From Bradyrhizobium sp. ORS 278 (GTDB lineage: Bacteria; Pseudomonadota; Alphaproteobacteria; Rhizobiales; Xanthobacteraceae): 64,000 nt of DNA. The stretch is taken from positions 124,001 to 188,000 of the forward strand of contig NC_009445.1 in the NCBI RefSeq assembly GCF_000026145.1, written 5' to 3'. The first letter of the stretch is position 1. Each line of letters starts with the position of its first letter. The notes beneath the pieces were generated by a model. The model worked only from the letters and a program-made list of their open reading frames with translations, was not told the origin of the DNA and searched no databases. Shown piece after piece: positions 17,449-26,216 of this stretch. The position numbers and the translations under genes are program-made.

Positions 17449-18024
17449 CTAATCGGGATCTATGTCAACCTCAAACTCTGGATGCCGCGTCCAGGTGAAG
17501 TAAGCCCTGGTATCCGTAACTACTCGGCGATGTCCGTCAGACACCGTAAACGCCGGATTGCCTTGACGCCAATACTGGATGACCCTGCGCGGCAAGCTGT
17601 TCATGCTGGGGCCAGCAGGGCAACACCAAACGTTTGGTGGATCGCCATAGTCCAGCTTTTTTTCCCGGATCGCTTGTCCGATCGAACCGGATGGCCATTC
17701 TTCCGCGGAGAGCACCCGGGAGCAGCCAGCGAAGGCGACGTGGAAGAGCCGACTACAGCTTTGGCATGTCACCTCAACCAGGGCGGCTTCATTCGCGTAA
17801 ATGTTGGCGACCCTGCTTGGATGGAAATCGCAATAGCGCGGCACCGCGTGTTCATCGAACCAAACCGGCTCCTCCGGCATCCGGGAAAGAATATCCTCAT
17901 AACATCGGTTCAAAGCCACCTCCTCCGGCTGCGGCAGTCGCGCTTTCAAAACGAGCGACATCAAAAGTCGTCGTCGCACTAGCCATCTATTAGATCGCGA
18001 CGACTGAGCTATGATCGGCTCCAC
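17449..18024 (-). CDS. Hypothetical cysteine-containing protein, low-GC orphan
   Basis: I do not recognise this 191-residue protein. It looks like real coding sequence: balanced composition, charged and aromatic residues, and a long open frame where the other frames break. Features are a CQSC pair near residue 90, further cysteines at YCDFHPSR and WCCPAG, and many Trp/Tyr residues, suggesting a small zinc-binding fold. The start is GTG 18024 or ATG 17961 (MSLVLKARL). One hand-counted 60-base line is about 55% GC, below its neighbours, suggesting transfer. It stands alone beside a repeat-rich stretch. Confidence 0.6.
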   Translation of the reverse strand: MEPIIAQSSRSNRWLVRRRLLMSLVLKARLPQPEEVALNRCYEDILSRMPEEPVWFDEHAVPRYCDFHPSRVANIYANEAALVEVTCQSCSRLFHVAFAGCSRVLSAEEWPSGSIGQAIREKKLDYGDPPNVWCCPAGPSMNSLPRRVIQYWRQGNPAFTVSDGHRRVVTDTRAYFTWTRHPEFEVDIDPD

Positions 18025-18264
18025 TTCTATATCCTAGATTTCACGCCTGCATATTGCAGACCGGCGATATCGAGATGTCGCAGATCTCATCCTGTCGGCT
18101 TCCGGCACGATGCCAGCCAACACGAAGCTTCGCTCGCAAAGAGCGTGGGGCTATTTTAAGATGTCCCATGCACGAACTGCCCGTCGTGCCAGTCTGTCGC
18201 AGACTCCACGCTTGTGCCGTCGGGCAAATCACCTGCACATTTCCGCGCGTCCCTGCTGCCGCAT

Positions 18265-18662
18265 GAGGGGCGTGTCGCGACCGTCACGAGACGTTGGCAG
18301 TGGGATGCGATGGGCGTGTGTCGGCGCGGCGTGATTGAGTTCGCGCGGACGAACGGCGATGCACGCACGGTCAAGTCGCGCGGTCCTGATATCCCGATGC
18401 TGATGTCAACTCACGGCGGAGCTTTGGCTTCGCGTGGGGATGGTGGCCAGCAAGCCGGCGCACCAGGGAGAACGCGAAGCAGCCGTTAAGACCGTTGCGC
18501 AGGGAGGGCCGGATGAACCGGCGCGTACCTGTGGTTCCTGCCGCCAGCATTTTTTCTCGCTGGCGGGCCATGGGTGCAGTCGGCACCCGGCTCTCCCTGC
18601 GCCCTCAATGCTGATGAGGGCGAGACGAGAAGCATGGCTCGGGCGCGGAATGCGTCGCGAGG
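18265..18662 (+). ncRNA. Structured dispersed element, copy 1 (candidate ncRNA)
   Basis: About 398 bases homologous to 46050-46445. Stems seen directly: 18387-18393 with 18402-18408 (TGATATC/GATGTCA); a long closing stem 18497-18512 with 18587-18602 (GCGCAGGGAGGGCCGG/CCGGCTCTCCCTGCGC); inside it 18541-18548 with 18559-18566 (CCGCCAGC/GCTGGCGG) and 18572-18577 with 18583-18588 (GGGTGC/GCACCC, which shares two bases with the closing stem); then GCCCTC/GAGGGC at 18601-18621. The two copies differ at paired positions in ways that keep pairing. The plus-strand assignment follows the direction in which I read the stems. Transcription is not shown. Confidence 0.55.
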
Positions 18663-18812
18663 CTGAGGATGTTTGCCCGAGATTTTTCAAGTAGCAGCAC
18701 GCTGTTCGCGATGACGAGAATGATCCGCATGCAAGACGCCGATTGCGACCGCAGACGCGTGGCGCTCGGTCGTCGCGCGATTGAGCCAGGCTCTCGCGCC
18801 AGCGACGGTGCA

Positions 18813-18851
18813 CTCCCCTCCCCCTTGCGGAGAGGGGTCGGGGGTGGGGGT
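18813..18851. repeat. Palindromic repeat, left member of facing pair
   Basis: A pyrimidine/purine-biased palindrome (CTCCCCTCCCCCTTGCGGAG followed by a G-rich tail), inverted relative to 18937-18976. Same family as 46533-46577. Confidence 0.7.
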
Positions 18852-18936
18852 CTCCGGGCGATGACGCTGATGACGAGCGTCGGCACCTTCGAAGAAGATG
18901 AAGCAAGGTGCGCATCATGTGCAGCGGGACTCGTGG

Positions 18937-18976
18937 ACCCTCACCCCCAACCCCTCCCCGCAAGGGGGGAGGGGAG
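18937..18976. repeat. Palindromic repeat, right member of facing pair
   Basis: ACCCTCACCCCCAACCCC followed by CTCCCCGCAAGGGGGGAG, the inverted partner of 18813-18851. The pair could form a cruciform or a long hairpin around about 85 bases. Confidence 0.7.
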
Positions 18977-19125
18977 CGGACCGTCAGCGCGGCGAGATCG
19001 AGAACTGCAACGAGATGGATGTCATGACTCGCATGGAGCTCACTGCGAAAGCAGCCGATGGCGCAGCGTCTGCCACGCACGGAGAACGTCGTCCCGCGCC
19101 TGCGGCAGATACAGCGATGTCAGGG

Positions 19126-19151
19126 AAAATCAAATCCGAGCCTCAGCTCGG
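19126..19151 (-). terminator. Terminator of tRNA-Leu
   Basis: On the minus strand CCGAGC-TGAG-GCTCGG forms a 6-bp stem followed by ATTTGATTTT. It lies 32 bases past the tRNA 3' end. Confidence 0.7.
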
Positions 19152-19182
19152 CGGCGCCACGCGGAGCTCGAAGAGCGAAGCG

Positions 19183-19269
<87 letters not shown>

Positions 19270-19485
19270 ATGTGGGGGCGGTGTGTACGGATCGAACGGT
19301 CGCTTGTCAAACCGCTGAAGGCCCAAGATGACAATTTTTCTCATGCGGTACGCAAAAACACGGCTCCCTTTTCCGCGGTGCGGGCGATGGGCTATACAGC
19401 AGCGAAAGATGGCGGGCCGCGGGGTGCGAATCGCCGCTGACAGGCTTCTCGTCCGGGGCGGATCGACCGCCCGGCTATCCCAGGA

Positions 19486-20463
19486 ATGATCCCAATGGCA
19501 TCGAATCTGGACACCCTCGTCACCGTGTTCGGCGGCTCCGGCTTCGTCGGCCGCAATGTCGTCCGGGCGCTGGCCAAGCGCGACTACCGCATCCGCGTCG
19601 CGGTGCGCCGGCCGGAGCTCGCGGGCCATCTGCAGCCGCTCGGCCGCGTCGGCCAGATCCACACCGTTCAGGCCAATCTGCGCTATCCCGACTCGGTCGC
19701 GGCCGCGCTGCGCGACAGCCATGTCGCGATCAACCTGGTGGGCATCCTGACCGAGAGCGGCGCGCAGACGTTCGACGCCGTGCAGGCCGAGGGCGCGGCC
19801 ACCGTGGCCAAGGCCGCGGCCGCCGCCGGCGCGCGGATGGTGCAGGTCTCGGCGATTGGCGCGGACGCCGAGTCGGCCTCGGCCTATGCGCGCGCCAAGG
19901 CCGCCGGCGAGGCTGCCGTGCTGGCCGCGGTGCCGGAGGCGGTGATCATGCGTCCGTCGGTGGTGTTCGGCCCCGAGGACCAGTTCACCAACCGCTTCGC
20001 CGGCCTTGCGCGGATCGCGCCGTTCCTGCCGCTGGTCGGCGGCGGCGAGACCAAGATGCAGCCGGTCTATGTCGGCGACGTCGCGACCGCGGTGGCTGAC
20101 GCCGTCGATGGCAAGGCGCAGCCGGGCGCGACCTACGAGCTGGGCGGACCGGAGGTGCTGAGCTTCCGCGAGATCCTGAAGATCATCCTCGACATCACCG
20201 ACCGCGACCGCGCGCTGCTGCCGCTGCCGTTCGGCTTGGCGAAGCTGCAGGCCACCTTCCTCCAATTCGCGCCGGGCCCGCTGAAGCTGACGCCCGACCA
20301 GGTCGAGCTGCTGCGCCATGACAACGTGGTGTCAGAGGCCGCGAAGGCCGCCGGGCTGACCTTGCAGGGCCTCGGCATCACGCCGGATTCGCTCGAGGCC
20401 GTCGGCCCGCAATATCTCTGGCGCTTCCGCCCGGCCGGGCAATTCCAGCGCAAGAATGCGTGA
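19486..20463 (+). CDS. NDUFA9-like NAD(P)-binding protein (complex I associated)
   Basis: A 325-residue atypical short-chain dehydrogenase. The Rossmann start is TVFGGSGFVGRNVVRALAKR, a GGxGxxG loop. Conserved segments follow (VNLVGIL-like INLVGILTES near residue 85, SAIGAD near 122, and RPSVVFGPEDQFTNRFA near 164). This is the pattern of the mitochondrial complex I 39-kDa subunit NDUFA9 and its alphaproteobacterial homologues. The classical YxxxK pair is modified to YARAKAAGE. Possible roles are NADPH binding, respiratory complex assembly or quinone-related chemistry. The ATG at 19486 follows CCAGGA. Confidence 0.85.
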   Translation: MIPMASNLDTLVTVFGGSGFVGRNVVRALAKRDYRIRVAVRRPELAGHLQPLGRVGQIHTVQANLRYPDSVAAALRDSHVAINLVGILTESGAQTFDAVQAEGAATVAKAAAAAGARMVQVSAIGADAESASAYARAKAAGEAAVLAAVPEAVIMRPSVVFGPEDQFTNRFAGLARIAPFLPLVGGGETKMQPVYVGDVATAVADAVDGKAQPGATYELGGPEVLSFREILKIILDITDRDRALLPLPFGLAKLQATFLQFAPGPLKLTPDQVELLRHDNVVSEAAKAAGLTLQGLGITPDSLEAVGPQYLWRFRPAGQFQRKNA

Positions 20464-20470
20464 GAGGCCC

Positions 20471-20568
20471 GTAGGGTGGGCAAAGCGAAGCGTGCCCACC
20501 ATCCTGCGACGGCAGTCTAAGTGAAGACGGTGGGCACGGCGCTGCGCGCCTTTGCCCACCCACCCTAC
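20471..20568. repeat. GTAGGGTGGGCAAAG-type palindromic repeat
   Basis: It starts GTAGGGTGGGCAAAGCGAAG and ends GCCTTTGCCCACCCACCCTAC, with inner arms CGTGCCCACC/GGTGGGCACG. It fills the gap between two convergent genes. A diverged relative lies at 32391-32528. Confidence 0.8.
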
Positions 20569-20575
20569 GCAATGA

Positions 20576-21382
20576 CTACTTCCCCAGCGCCAGCGCGATC
20601 AGGCCGAGGGTGCCGACGATGACGCGCCACCAGGCGAACAGCACGAAGCCGTGGCGGGTGACGTAGCCAAGGAAGGCCTTCACCACGATCATCGCGGTGA
20701 TGAAGGAGACCACGAAGCCGATCGCGATGAGGCCGAGATGATCGGAGGTCATCTCGGCGCGGCTCTTGTAGAAGTCGTAGACGAAGGCGCCGACCATGGT
20801 CGGGATCGCCAGGAAGAAGGAGAACTCCGCCGCCGAGCGCTTGTCGCCGCCGAGCAGCATCGCCGCCACGATGGTCGAGCCGGAGCGCGACACGCCGGGG
20901 ATCATGGCGAGACACTGCGCGACGCCGATCCACAGATACATCATCAGCGGATAGCGCGTGGCGTCGTGCTCCCGGGGCTTGAGATCGATCTGATCGACCC
21001 ACAGCAAGATGGCACCGCCGACGATCAGGGAGAAGCACACGACCCAGGGATCGAACAGCAGCGCCTTGATGTATTTGCCGGCGATGAGGCCGATGATCAC
21101 GGCCGGCAGGAACGCGATCAGCACGCCGATGATGAAGCGGCGGTCGTCGGGATTGGTGAGCGCGCCGATGGCGACGCGCGACAGCTTGAAGAAGTACAGC
21201 GCGACGATGGCGAGGATGGCGCCGAGCTGGATCAGGATCGCGAAGCTCTTCCAGAAGCCGTCCTCGCCGAGGCCGAAGAAGCGCTCGGCGAGCAGAAGAT
21301 GGCCGGTCGAGGATACCGGAAGGAATTCGGTGACGCCCTCGACAATGCCGAGAAGCACCGCCCGCAGCGTATCTGACATCAT
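20576..21382 (-). CDS. uppP: Undecaprenyl-diphosphatase UppP/BacA
   Basis: A 268-residue inner-membrane phosphatase that recycles undecaprenyl diphosphate to the monophosphate carrier for peptidoglycan and O-antigen synthesis and gives bacitracin resistance. Both family signatures are present: GIVEGVTEFLPVSSTGH at the N terminus, and PGVSRSGSTIVAAMLLGGD in the middle with the catalytic arginine. About eight hydrophobic helices are seen. Tandem ATG codons at 21382 and 21379 are the likely start; the frame extends upstream only through a TTG. Confidence 0.96.
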   Translation of the reverse strand: MMSDTLRAVLLGIVEGVTEFLPVSSTGHLLLAERFFGLGEDGFWKSFAILIQLGAILAIVALYFFKLSRVAIGALTNPDDRRFIIGVLIAFLPAVIIGLIAGKYIKALLFDPWVVCFSLIVGGAILLWVDQIDLKPREHDATRYPLMMYLWIGVAQCLAMIPGVSRSGSTIVAAMLLGGDKRSAAEFSFFLAIPTMVGAFVYDFYKSRAEMTSDHLGLIAIGFVVSFITAMIVVKAFLGYVTRHGFVLFAWWRVIVGTLGLIALALGK

Positions 21383-21740
21383 GATCGGATCCAGGATTGC
21401 CGGCAAAACGCCGCCCTTCTCGCCTATTCGGCTGCCGCCCGCAATTGCAAAAAGCGTCGGGAGCGGTCACATCGCATGAATGAACCCGCGCCCGCCCGAG
21501 CCTGCGAATCAGGACGGAGCGAAGCCGGACCTCGGATCCCACGCGCCGATTGCTGTTCCCCGAACCTCGTTTCCCGCATGCCGACCCGCCGCCCTACTGC
21601 TTACACTTTCGCCGACCATGCGCTAATGGTCCGAATCGCGGACGCCGCTTGGGCGCCGGTATCGGGACGATCCATCGGCGCGCGCCGGTGGTTGATTGTT
21701 CGTTAAGTGCCAAGCCGCCGCGCGATCGTCGAAAGGCTCC

Positions 21741-22433
21741 ATGTACACGCTCTACCACCATCCCTTCTGCCCGCATTCACGCTTCGTCCGGCTGGTGCTC
21801 GGCGAATACGGGCTCGATCTGCGCCTGGTGGAGGAACGCGCCTGGGAGCGTCGCGAGGCGTTCCTCGTGCTCAATCCGGCGGCCACGACGCCGGTGCTCG
21901 CCGTCGAGGACATGCCGCCGGTGCCTGGTGTCGGGGTGATCGCGGAATTTCTCGACGAGACCTGCGGGGTCGAAGCGGGCGACCGCCGGCTGATGCCGGC
22001 GACGCCGGCCGAGCGCATCGAGGTGCGGCGGCTGATGGACTGGTTCAACACCAAGTTCTTCGAGGAGGCCTCGAACCTGCTGGTCACCGAGCGCATCTAC
22101 AAGCGCTTCATGAGCGAGGAGGATGGCGGCGGGCCGCCGTCGACCGACGTCATCCGCGCCGCAAAGACCAATGTGCGCTATCACCTCGCCTATATCGGCT
22201 GGCTGGCGCAGCGGCGCAATTTCCTCGCCGGCGACCGCCTGACCTATGCCGACCTCGCCGCCGCCGCGCATCTGTCGGCGATCGATTATCTCGGCGACGT
22301 GCCGTGGATCGAGGACGATGCCGCGAAGGCGTGGTATGCGCGGGTGAAGTCGCGGCCGTCATTCCGGCCGTTGCTGTCCGACTGGCTGGCCGGCGTGCCG
22401 GCCTCGCGCACCTACGTGGATCTCGACTTCTGA
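21741..22433 (+). CDS. fzlA: FtsZ-binding protein FzlA (GST-like)
   Basis: A 230-residue glutathione-S-transferase-fold protein. It begins [20 protein letters not shown], has [14 protein letters not shown] in the thioredoxin-like domain and ends in the short conserved tail TYVDLDF. In Caulobacter FzlA binds FtsZ filaments and links them to septal wall synthesis, and it lacks ordinary GST activity. Identification rests on the N-terminal and tail pattern plus the following queG gene. I take the ATG at 21741, where the conserved sequence begins, over an in-frame ATG 45 bases upstream. Confidence 0.85.
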   Translation: MYTLYHHPFCPHSRFVRLVLGEYGLDLRLVEERAWERREAFLVLNPAATTPVLAVEDMPPVPGVGVIAEFLDETCGVEAGDRRLMPATPAERIEVRRLMDWFNTKFFEEASNLLVTERIYKRFMSEEDGGGPPSTDVIRAAKTNVRYHLAYIGWLAQRRNFLAGDRLTYADLAAAAHLSAIDYLGDVPWIEDDAAKAWYARVKSRPSFRPLLSDWLAGVPASRTYVDLDF

Positions 22434-23560
22434 GCGGCCACGCGCCAGACGCCCTGAGGTCGGCGCTGGCGGCCGAAGCGCATCGGCTCGGCTTCGATGG
22501 TGTCGGGATCACCGCGCCGGTCATCAGCCCCGAGCGCGCCGCCGCCTTCGAACGCTTCATCGCGTCGGGCCAGTACGGCGACATGGATTGGCTCGCCCGC
22601 GAGCCCTCGCGGCGCACCGATCCACGGACGTTGTGGAGCGAGGTCCGCAGCGTCATCATGCTCGGCGTGAATTACGGCCCGGATGAAGACCCGCGCACGA
22701 TTCTCACCCAACGCAGTGGCGCCGCGATCTCCGTCTATGCTCGCGGCGACGACTATCACGACGTTATAAAGAAGAGCCTGAAGACGCTCGCGCGCTGGCT
22801 GGTCGCCAACACGGGTGGCGACGTGAAGGTGTTCGTCGATACCGCCGCCGTCATGGAAAAGCCGCTGGCGGAAGCCGCCGGCCTCGGCTGGCAGGGCAAG
22901 CACACCAATTTGGTATCGCGCGGCTTCGGCTCGTGGCTGTTCCTCGGCGCGATCTACACCACGCTCGAGCTGCCCGCCGATGCACCGGAGCGCGATCATT
23001 GCGGATCGTGCCGGGCCTGTCTCGACAGCTGCCCGACCGCGGCCTTCCCGGCGCCCTACACCCTCGATGCGCGGCGCTGCATCTCGTATCTGACGATCGA
23101 GAACAAGGGACCGATCCCGCGCGAGTTCCGCAAAGCCATGGGCAACCGCATCTATGGCTGCGACGACTGCCTGGCCGCATGCCCGTGGAACAAGTTCGCG
23201 CTAGAGGGCCGCGAGGCCAAGCTGGCGGCCCGAGAGGCGCTGCGGGCGCCTTCGCTGGCGAAGCTGGCCGAACTCGACGACGCCGCCTTCCGCGCGCTGT
23301 TCACGAAGTCTGCGATCAAGCGCATCGGACGCGACCGTTTCGTGCGCAACGTGCTGATTGCGATCGGCAACTCAGGGGATGCCGGGTTGGCGCCGGCGGC
23401 GAAGCGGCTCACGTCTGACCCGAGCCCGCTGGTCCGGGGCGCCGCCGCCTGGGCGCTGGAGCAGCTCCTCAATCGCCACGCCTTCGCGCAAGCGGCCGAC
23501 GCGGCGCTGGCGATCGAAGCCGATGATGGCGTCCGCGCCGAGTGGGAAGCCGGATGCTGA
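22430..23560 (+). CDS. queG: Epoxyqueuosine reductase QueG with probable CTG start
   Basis: About 376 residues. It reduces epoxyqueuosine to queuosine in tRNA, using cobalamin and two 4Fe-4S clusters. The DUF1730 N-terminal region is followed by the ferredoxin-like clusters [17 protein letters not shown] and [11 protein letters not shown] near residues 185-250, and a C-terminal HEAT-like segment ([13 protein letters not shown]). There is no in-frame ATG, GTG or TTG between the fzlA stop and the conserved internal Met of GDMDW. CTG 22430, overlapping the fzlA TGA, is the best candidate; CTG 22454 and CTG 22466 are alternatives. Translational coupling with fzlA is likely. Confidence 0.9.
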   Translation: MSGHAPDALRSALAAEAHRLGFDGVGITAPVISPERAAAFERFIASGQYGDMDWLAREPSRRTDPRTLWSEVRSVIMLGVNYGPDEDPRTILTQRSGAAISVYARGDDYHDVIKKSLKTLARWLVANTGGDVKVFVDTAAVMEKPLAEAAGLGWQGKHTNLVSRGFGSWLFLGAIYTTLELPADAPERDHCGSCRACLDSCPTAAFPAPYTLDARRCISYLTIENKGPIPREFRKAMGNRIYGCDDCLAACPWNKFALEGREAKLAAREALRAPSLAKLAELDDAAFRALFTKSAIKRIGRDRFVRNVLIAIGNSGDAGLAPAAKRLTSDPSPLVRGAAAWALEQLLNRHAFAQAADAALAIEADDGVRAEWEAGC

Positions 23561-23571
23561 GCACTGCCGCC

Positions 23572-24357
23572 TCACCCCATCTCGCCGACCGCGGCCAGCA
23601 TGCGCGCGATGTCCTGCGGCCGCGACAGCCGGTGGTCGCCGTCCTGGATCATGGTGAGCACCACATCCTCAGCAGGCAACCGTTGCGCCAGCGCGAAGGC
23701 GTGCTGCCACGGCACGTCCGGGTCCTGCGCGCCTTGCAGGATGCGGACGGGGCAGCCGACATTGATGGCGCTGCCGAGCAGCAGGTGATGGCGGCCGTCC
23801 TCGATCAGCGCCCGCGTGATCGGATAGGGTTCGCCATACTCGGACGGCCGCATCCAGACGCCGTTGGTCTCGATCTCCCGGCGGACCTCCAGCGAGAAGC
23901 CTCTCCACATCAGCTCCTCGGTAAAGTCGGGGGCTGGCGCGATCAGGACCATCCCGGCCAGCGTCGCCTCGCCGGGGTGCTTCGAGAGCTCGCGCGCCAG
24001 CAGCAGCGCCATCCAGCCGCCCATCGACGAGCCGATCACGACCTGGGGCCCGCGGCAGAACTGCCGGAACACCGCCACGCTCTCCTCCAGCCAACGGCCG
24101 ATCGTGCCGTCGACGAAGCGGCCGCCGGACTCGCCATGGCCGGAATAGTCGAACCGGACGCAGGCGCGGCCGCGCTCGGCCGCCCAGGCTTCGAGCGCGA
24201 CCGCCTTGGTGCCCTTCATGTCGGAATTGAAGCCGCCGAGCCAGAACAGCCCCGGTGCCGTCCCCGAACGTGCACGCACCGCGATCTGGCGCGCGGACTC
24301 GGCGATGCCGACGGTGATGAAGGCGGGGAGATCGGTCGTTTCTGCAGCTTGGTTCAT
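23572..24357 (-). CDS. Alpha/beta hydrolase, ABHD10-like
   Basis: A 261-residue serine hydrolase. The nucleophile elbow is GSSMGG (serine near residue 115). The catalytic acid is likely in [11 protein letters not shown] and the histidine in [10 protein letters not shown]. The oxyanion-region sequence [10 protein letters not shown] and the FDYSGHGES motif resemble the ABHD10/AcylTE-like group of thioesterases. The substrate is not predictable. It is divergent from infC and convergent with queG (11 bases between stops). Confidence 0.85.
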   Translation of the reverse strand: MNQAAETTDLPAFITVGIAESARQIAVRARSGTAPGLFWLGGFNSDMKGTKAVALEAWAAERGRACVRFDYSGHGESGGRFVDGTIGRWLEESVAVFRQFCRGPQVVIGSSMGGWMALLLARELSKHPGEATLAGMVLIAPAPDFTEELMWRGFSLEVRREIETNGVWMRPSEYGEPYPITRALIEDGRHHLLLGSAINVGCPVRILQGAQDPDVPWQHAFALAQRLPAEDVVLTMIQDGDHRLSRPQDIARMLAAVGEMG

Positions 24358-24682
24358 GGATCGTTACCCGGTGGCGGACGTTGTGTGGGCGAACCGACGT
24401 TCTCCGTCAATCGGGTCGGTGCGAGGCTGCCGCTTGCGAAAGGGCCTTGCGCACTCTATGTCCGCGGGCGGAACCACCATGGCCGGCGGCGCATTTGAAC
24501 GCCGTTCCCGGCCGGATGGTCTCCTCGGGGGACGACGCCGTCACGCTGACATGCTGCGCGTGCGACGCAAGTGCCGCGGCGGCCGGGCGGAATTTCAACG
24601 CACCCGGGCCCGCGCGACCTTGCCCGCAAAGGCATCTTCCTTCAAACTAGCCGCCTTCTTCCACAACCTTGGAGAACTACCC
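24358..24682. other. infC leader and divergent promoter region
   Basis: 325 bases upstream of infC with no supported gene. The infC reading frame is open upstream of its conserved start, but that stretch has no family similarity and is treated as untranslated leader. Confidence 0.55.
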
Positions 24683-24685
24683 ATT
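24671..24685 (+). promoter_or_regulatory. Ribosome site with ATT start codon of infC
   Basis: GGAG at 24671-24674, an 8-base spacer, then ATT at 24683. The spacing is ideal for ATT and no standard start lies near. This supports AUU-based autoregulation by IF-3. Confidence 0.85.
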
Positions 24686-25222
24686 CGCCGCCCCAATCGA
24701 GCCCCGCCCGCTGCCGTCAAAGACGGGCCGCGCACCAATGATGAGATTCGCAATGCGCAGATCCAGCTGATCGACGCCGAAGGCACCAACCGTGGTGTCG
24801 TCGAGACCGTTGTCGCCATCAAGATGGCGGCCGAAGCAGGCATGGACCTGGTCGAGATTTCGCCGAACAATTCGCCTCCCGTCTGCAAGATCATGGACTA
24901 CGGGAAGTACAAATATTCGGCGCAGAAGAAGGCCGCCGAGGCCCGCAAGAAGCAGAAGGTCGTCGAGATCAAGGAGATCAAGCTCCGTCCGATGATCGAT
25001 GACCACGACTACGACGTGAAGATGCGGGCGATGCAGCGCTTCTTCGAGGAGGGCGACAAGGTCAAGATCACCCTGCGCTATCGCGGCCGCGAAATGGCGC
25101 ACCAGGAGATCGGGACCAAGCTGCTCGACAAGGTGAAATCCGACGTGGCGGCGTTCGCCAAGGTCGAGCAGGACGCCAAGTTCGAGGGCCGTCAGGTCGT
25201 CATGGTCCTGGCTCCGCGCTAG
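24683..25222 (+). CDS. infC: Translation initiation factor IF-3, ATT start
   Basis: A 179-residue IF-3, which keeps 30S free of 50S and proofreads start codons. The N-terminal domain carries [20 protein letters not shown], and a lysine-rich linker ([15 protein letters not shown]) leads to the C-terminal domain with [17 protein letters not shown]. There is no ATG, GTG or TTG at the right place. An ATT at 24683 sits 8 bases after GGAG and gives the expected length. AUU is the classical infC start through which IF-3 represses its own translation. A terminator follows at 25251. Confidence 0.96.
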   Translation: MRRPNRAPPAAVKDGPRTNDEIRNAQIQLIDAEGTNRGVVETVVAIKMAAEAGMDLVEISPNNSPPVCKIMDYGKYKYSAQKKAAEARKKQKVVEIKEIKLRPMIDDHDYDVKMRAMQRFFEEGDKVKITLRYRGREMAHQEIGTKLLDKVKSDVAAFAKVEQDAKFEGRQVVMVLAPR

Positions 25223-25250
25223 AGGCGCGAGGGACCACGCTTCAAACCGG

Positions 25251-25279
25251 GCCCGCCACGCGTTGGCGGGCTTTTCTCT
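25251..25279 (+). terminator. Rho-independent terminator after infC
   Basis: GCCCGCCA and TGGCGGGC form an 8-bp stem, followed by TTTTCTCTT, 28 bases after the infC stop. It separates infC from the rpmI-rplT operon. Confidence 0.88.
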
Positions 25280-25314
25280 TGAGGCGACGGACCACGGCCG
25301 TCTTTTGGCCGGTG

Positions 25315-25680
25315 TCAGGACCGCGTCGCCTGCCACCGCCCGCTGCAGCTCCCGGCCGAGCCTTTGCCGCTCCACCGGCCGAAGCCGGAGGTCGAGCCCA
25401 GCCGCCCGTTCCCGCTGGCCGAGGAGCCGCCTTGCGAGACCCGCACGGTGACGGCGCCGCCGCGGCCAACCGTGCCGGTGATGTTGGCGGAGCTAGCCGA
25501 GGTCACGCGGCCGCCGCTGATCTGGATCGGGAAGCTGTAGCCCTGGTCGCAATTGCCGGCCTCGGTGATGATCAGGACGGTCCAGGCACCGTCGAACCCC
25601 GCGGCGCGGGCCGGCGCGGAAGACCAGATTGCAGCCGCGGCCAGGATGGCGGCGGGAGCTGAGCGAGTGATGCGGACCAT
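25315..25680 (-). CDS. Small secreted hypothetical protein
   Basis: A 121-residue protein with a clear signal peptide (APAAILAAAAIWSSAPARAA, cleavage about residue 26). The mature part is Gly/Ser-rich with two cysteines (GNCDQGYSF and GSCSGRW) that could form one disulfide. A repeated pattern of short beta-prone segments (ISGGRVTSAS, ITGTVGRGG) suggests a small beta fold. The function is unknown. It lies on the minus strand between infC and rpmI, breaking up the usual infC-rpmI-rplT order. Confidence 0.75.
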   Translation of the reverse strand: MVRITRSAPAAILAAAAIWSSAPARAAGFDGAWTVLIITEAGNCDQGYSFPIQISGGRVTSASSANITGTVGRGGAVTVRVSQGGSSASGNGRLGSTSGFGRWSGKGSAGSCSGRWQATRS

Positions 25681-25943
25681 GGGCGGACCTCGGCTTGGTT
25701 AACGGAAGCTGATCTTGGGTCGGACTAGCTGTTTCCATGGTTCGACATTGCCAAGTTCGATCGTCTCTGGCATAAGCGCGGCCTTCGTCGCCCGGCTGAT
25801 CAAGGGCTGCCGTGGCGATGTCCCTGTGCGGGTGGATCCTCGTTTGGATCCGAAACCTGAGCACAACCAACGCTCTAACGAGCATTTTCGCCTGATGGCG
25901 CCGCTTTCGCGGGCGGCTTGCCATTGGCATCAAGGAGAGCCAA

Positions 25944-26144
25944 ATGCCCAAGCTGAAGACCAAGTCCGGCGCTAAAAAGCGCTTCAAGGTGACCGGGACC
26001 GGCAAGGTGATGCACGCTCAGCGCGGCAAGCGCCACGGCATGATCAAGCGGACCAAGAAGCAGATCCGGCAGCTGCGCGGCACCCGCGTGCTGTTTAAGA
26101 CCGACGGCGACAACGTCAAGAAGTACTTCTTGCCGAACGCCTGA
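25944..26144 (+). CDS. rpmI: 50S ribosomal protein L35
   Basis: A 66-residue L35, starting [20 protein letters not shown], with the [19 protein letters not shown] core. The length and sequence are typical. The ATG follows AAGGAGAG. rplT follows after 72 bases. Confidence 0.99.
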   Translation: MPKLKTKSGAKKRFKVTGTGKVMHAQRGKRHGMIKRTKKQIRQLRGTRVLFKTDGDNVKKYFLPNA

Positions 26145-26216
26145 CCGGCCTCTCGCTTCCGAACCCCGGCCGCGCGCGGCGCGGCTCGTCATCACCTCTG
26201 AACAAGGATTTCCGTC

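Larger units (their letters stand above)
18025..19182. other. 1.16-kb repeat-rich gene-free region
   Basis: No supported protein gene. It contains structured element copy 1 (18265-18662), a facing pair of palindromic repeats (18813-18851 and 18937-18976) and the terminator of tRNA-Leu. Open frames across it occur on both strands, overlap one another and follow the repeats, so I treat them as accidental. Confidence 0.65.

Noticed and set aside
17244..17498. 84-codon plus-strand frame
   Set aside because: Overlaps the 3' end of the better-supported minus-strand gene, lacks a ribosome site and has no recognisable domain.
18054..18489. Several short frames through structured element copy 1
   Set aside because: Frames are not conserved in copy 2; differences between copies preserve base pairing, not codons.
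18813..18976. Possible CRISPR from repeated palindromes
   Set aside because: Only two inverted copies with no regular spacers and no cas genes.
21707..22429. N-terminal extension of queG across fzlA
   Set aside because: It is the out-of-frame reading of fzlA; queG similarity starts only after the fzlA stop.
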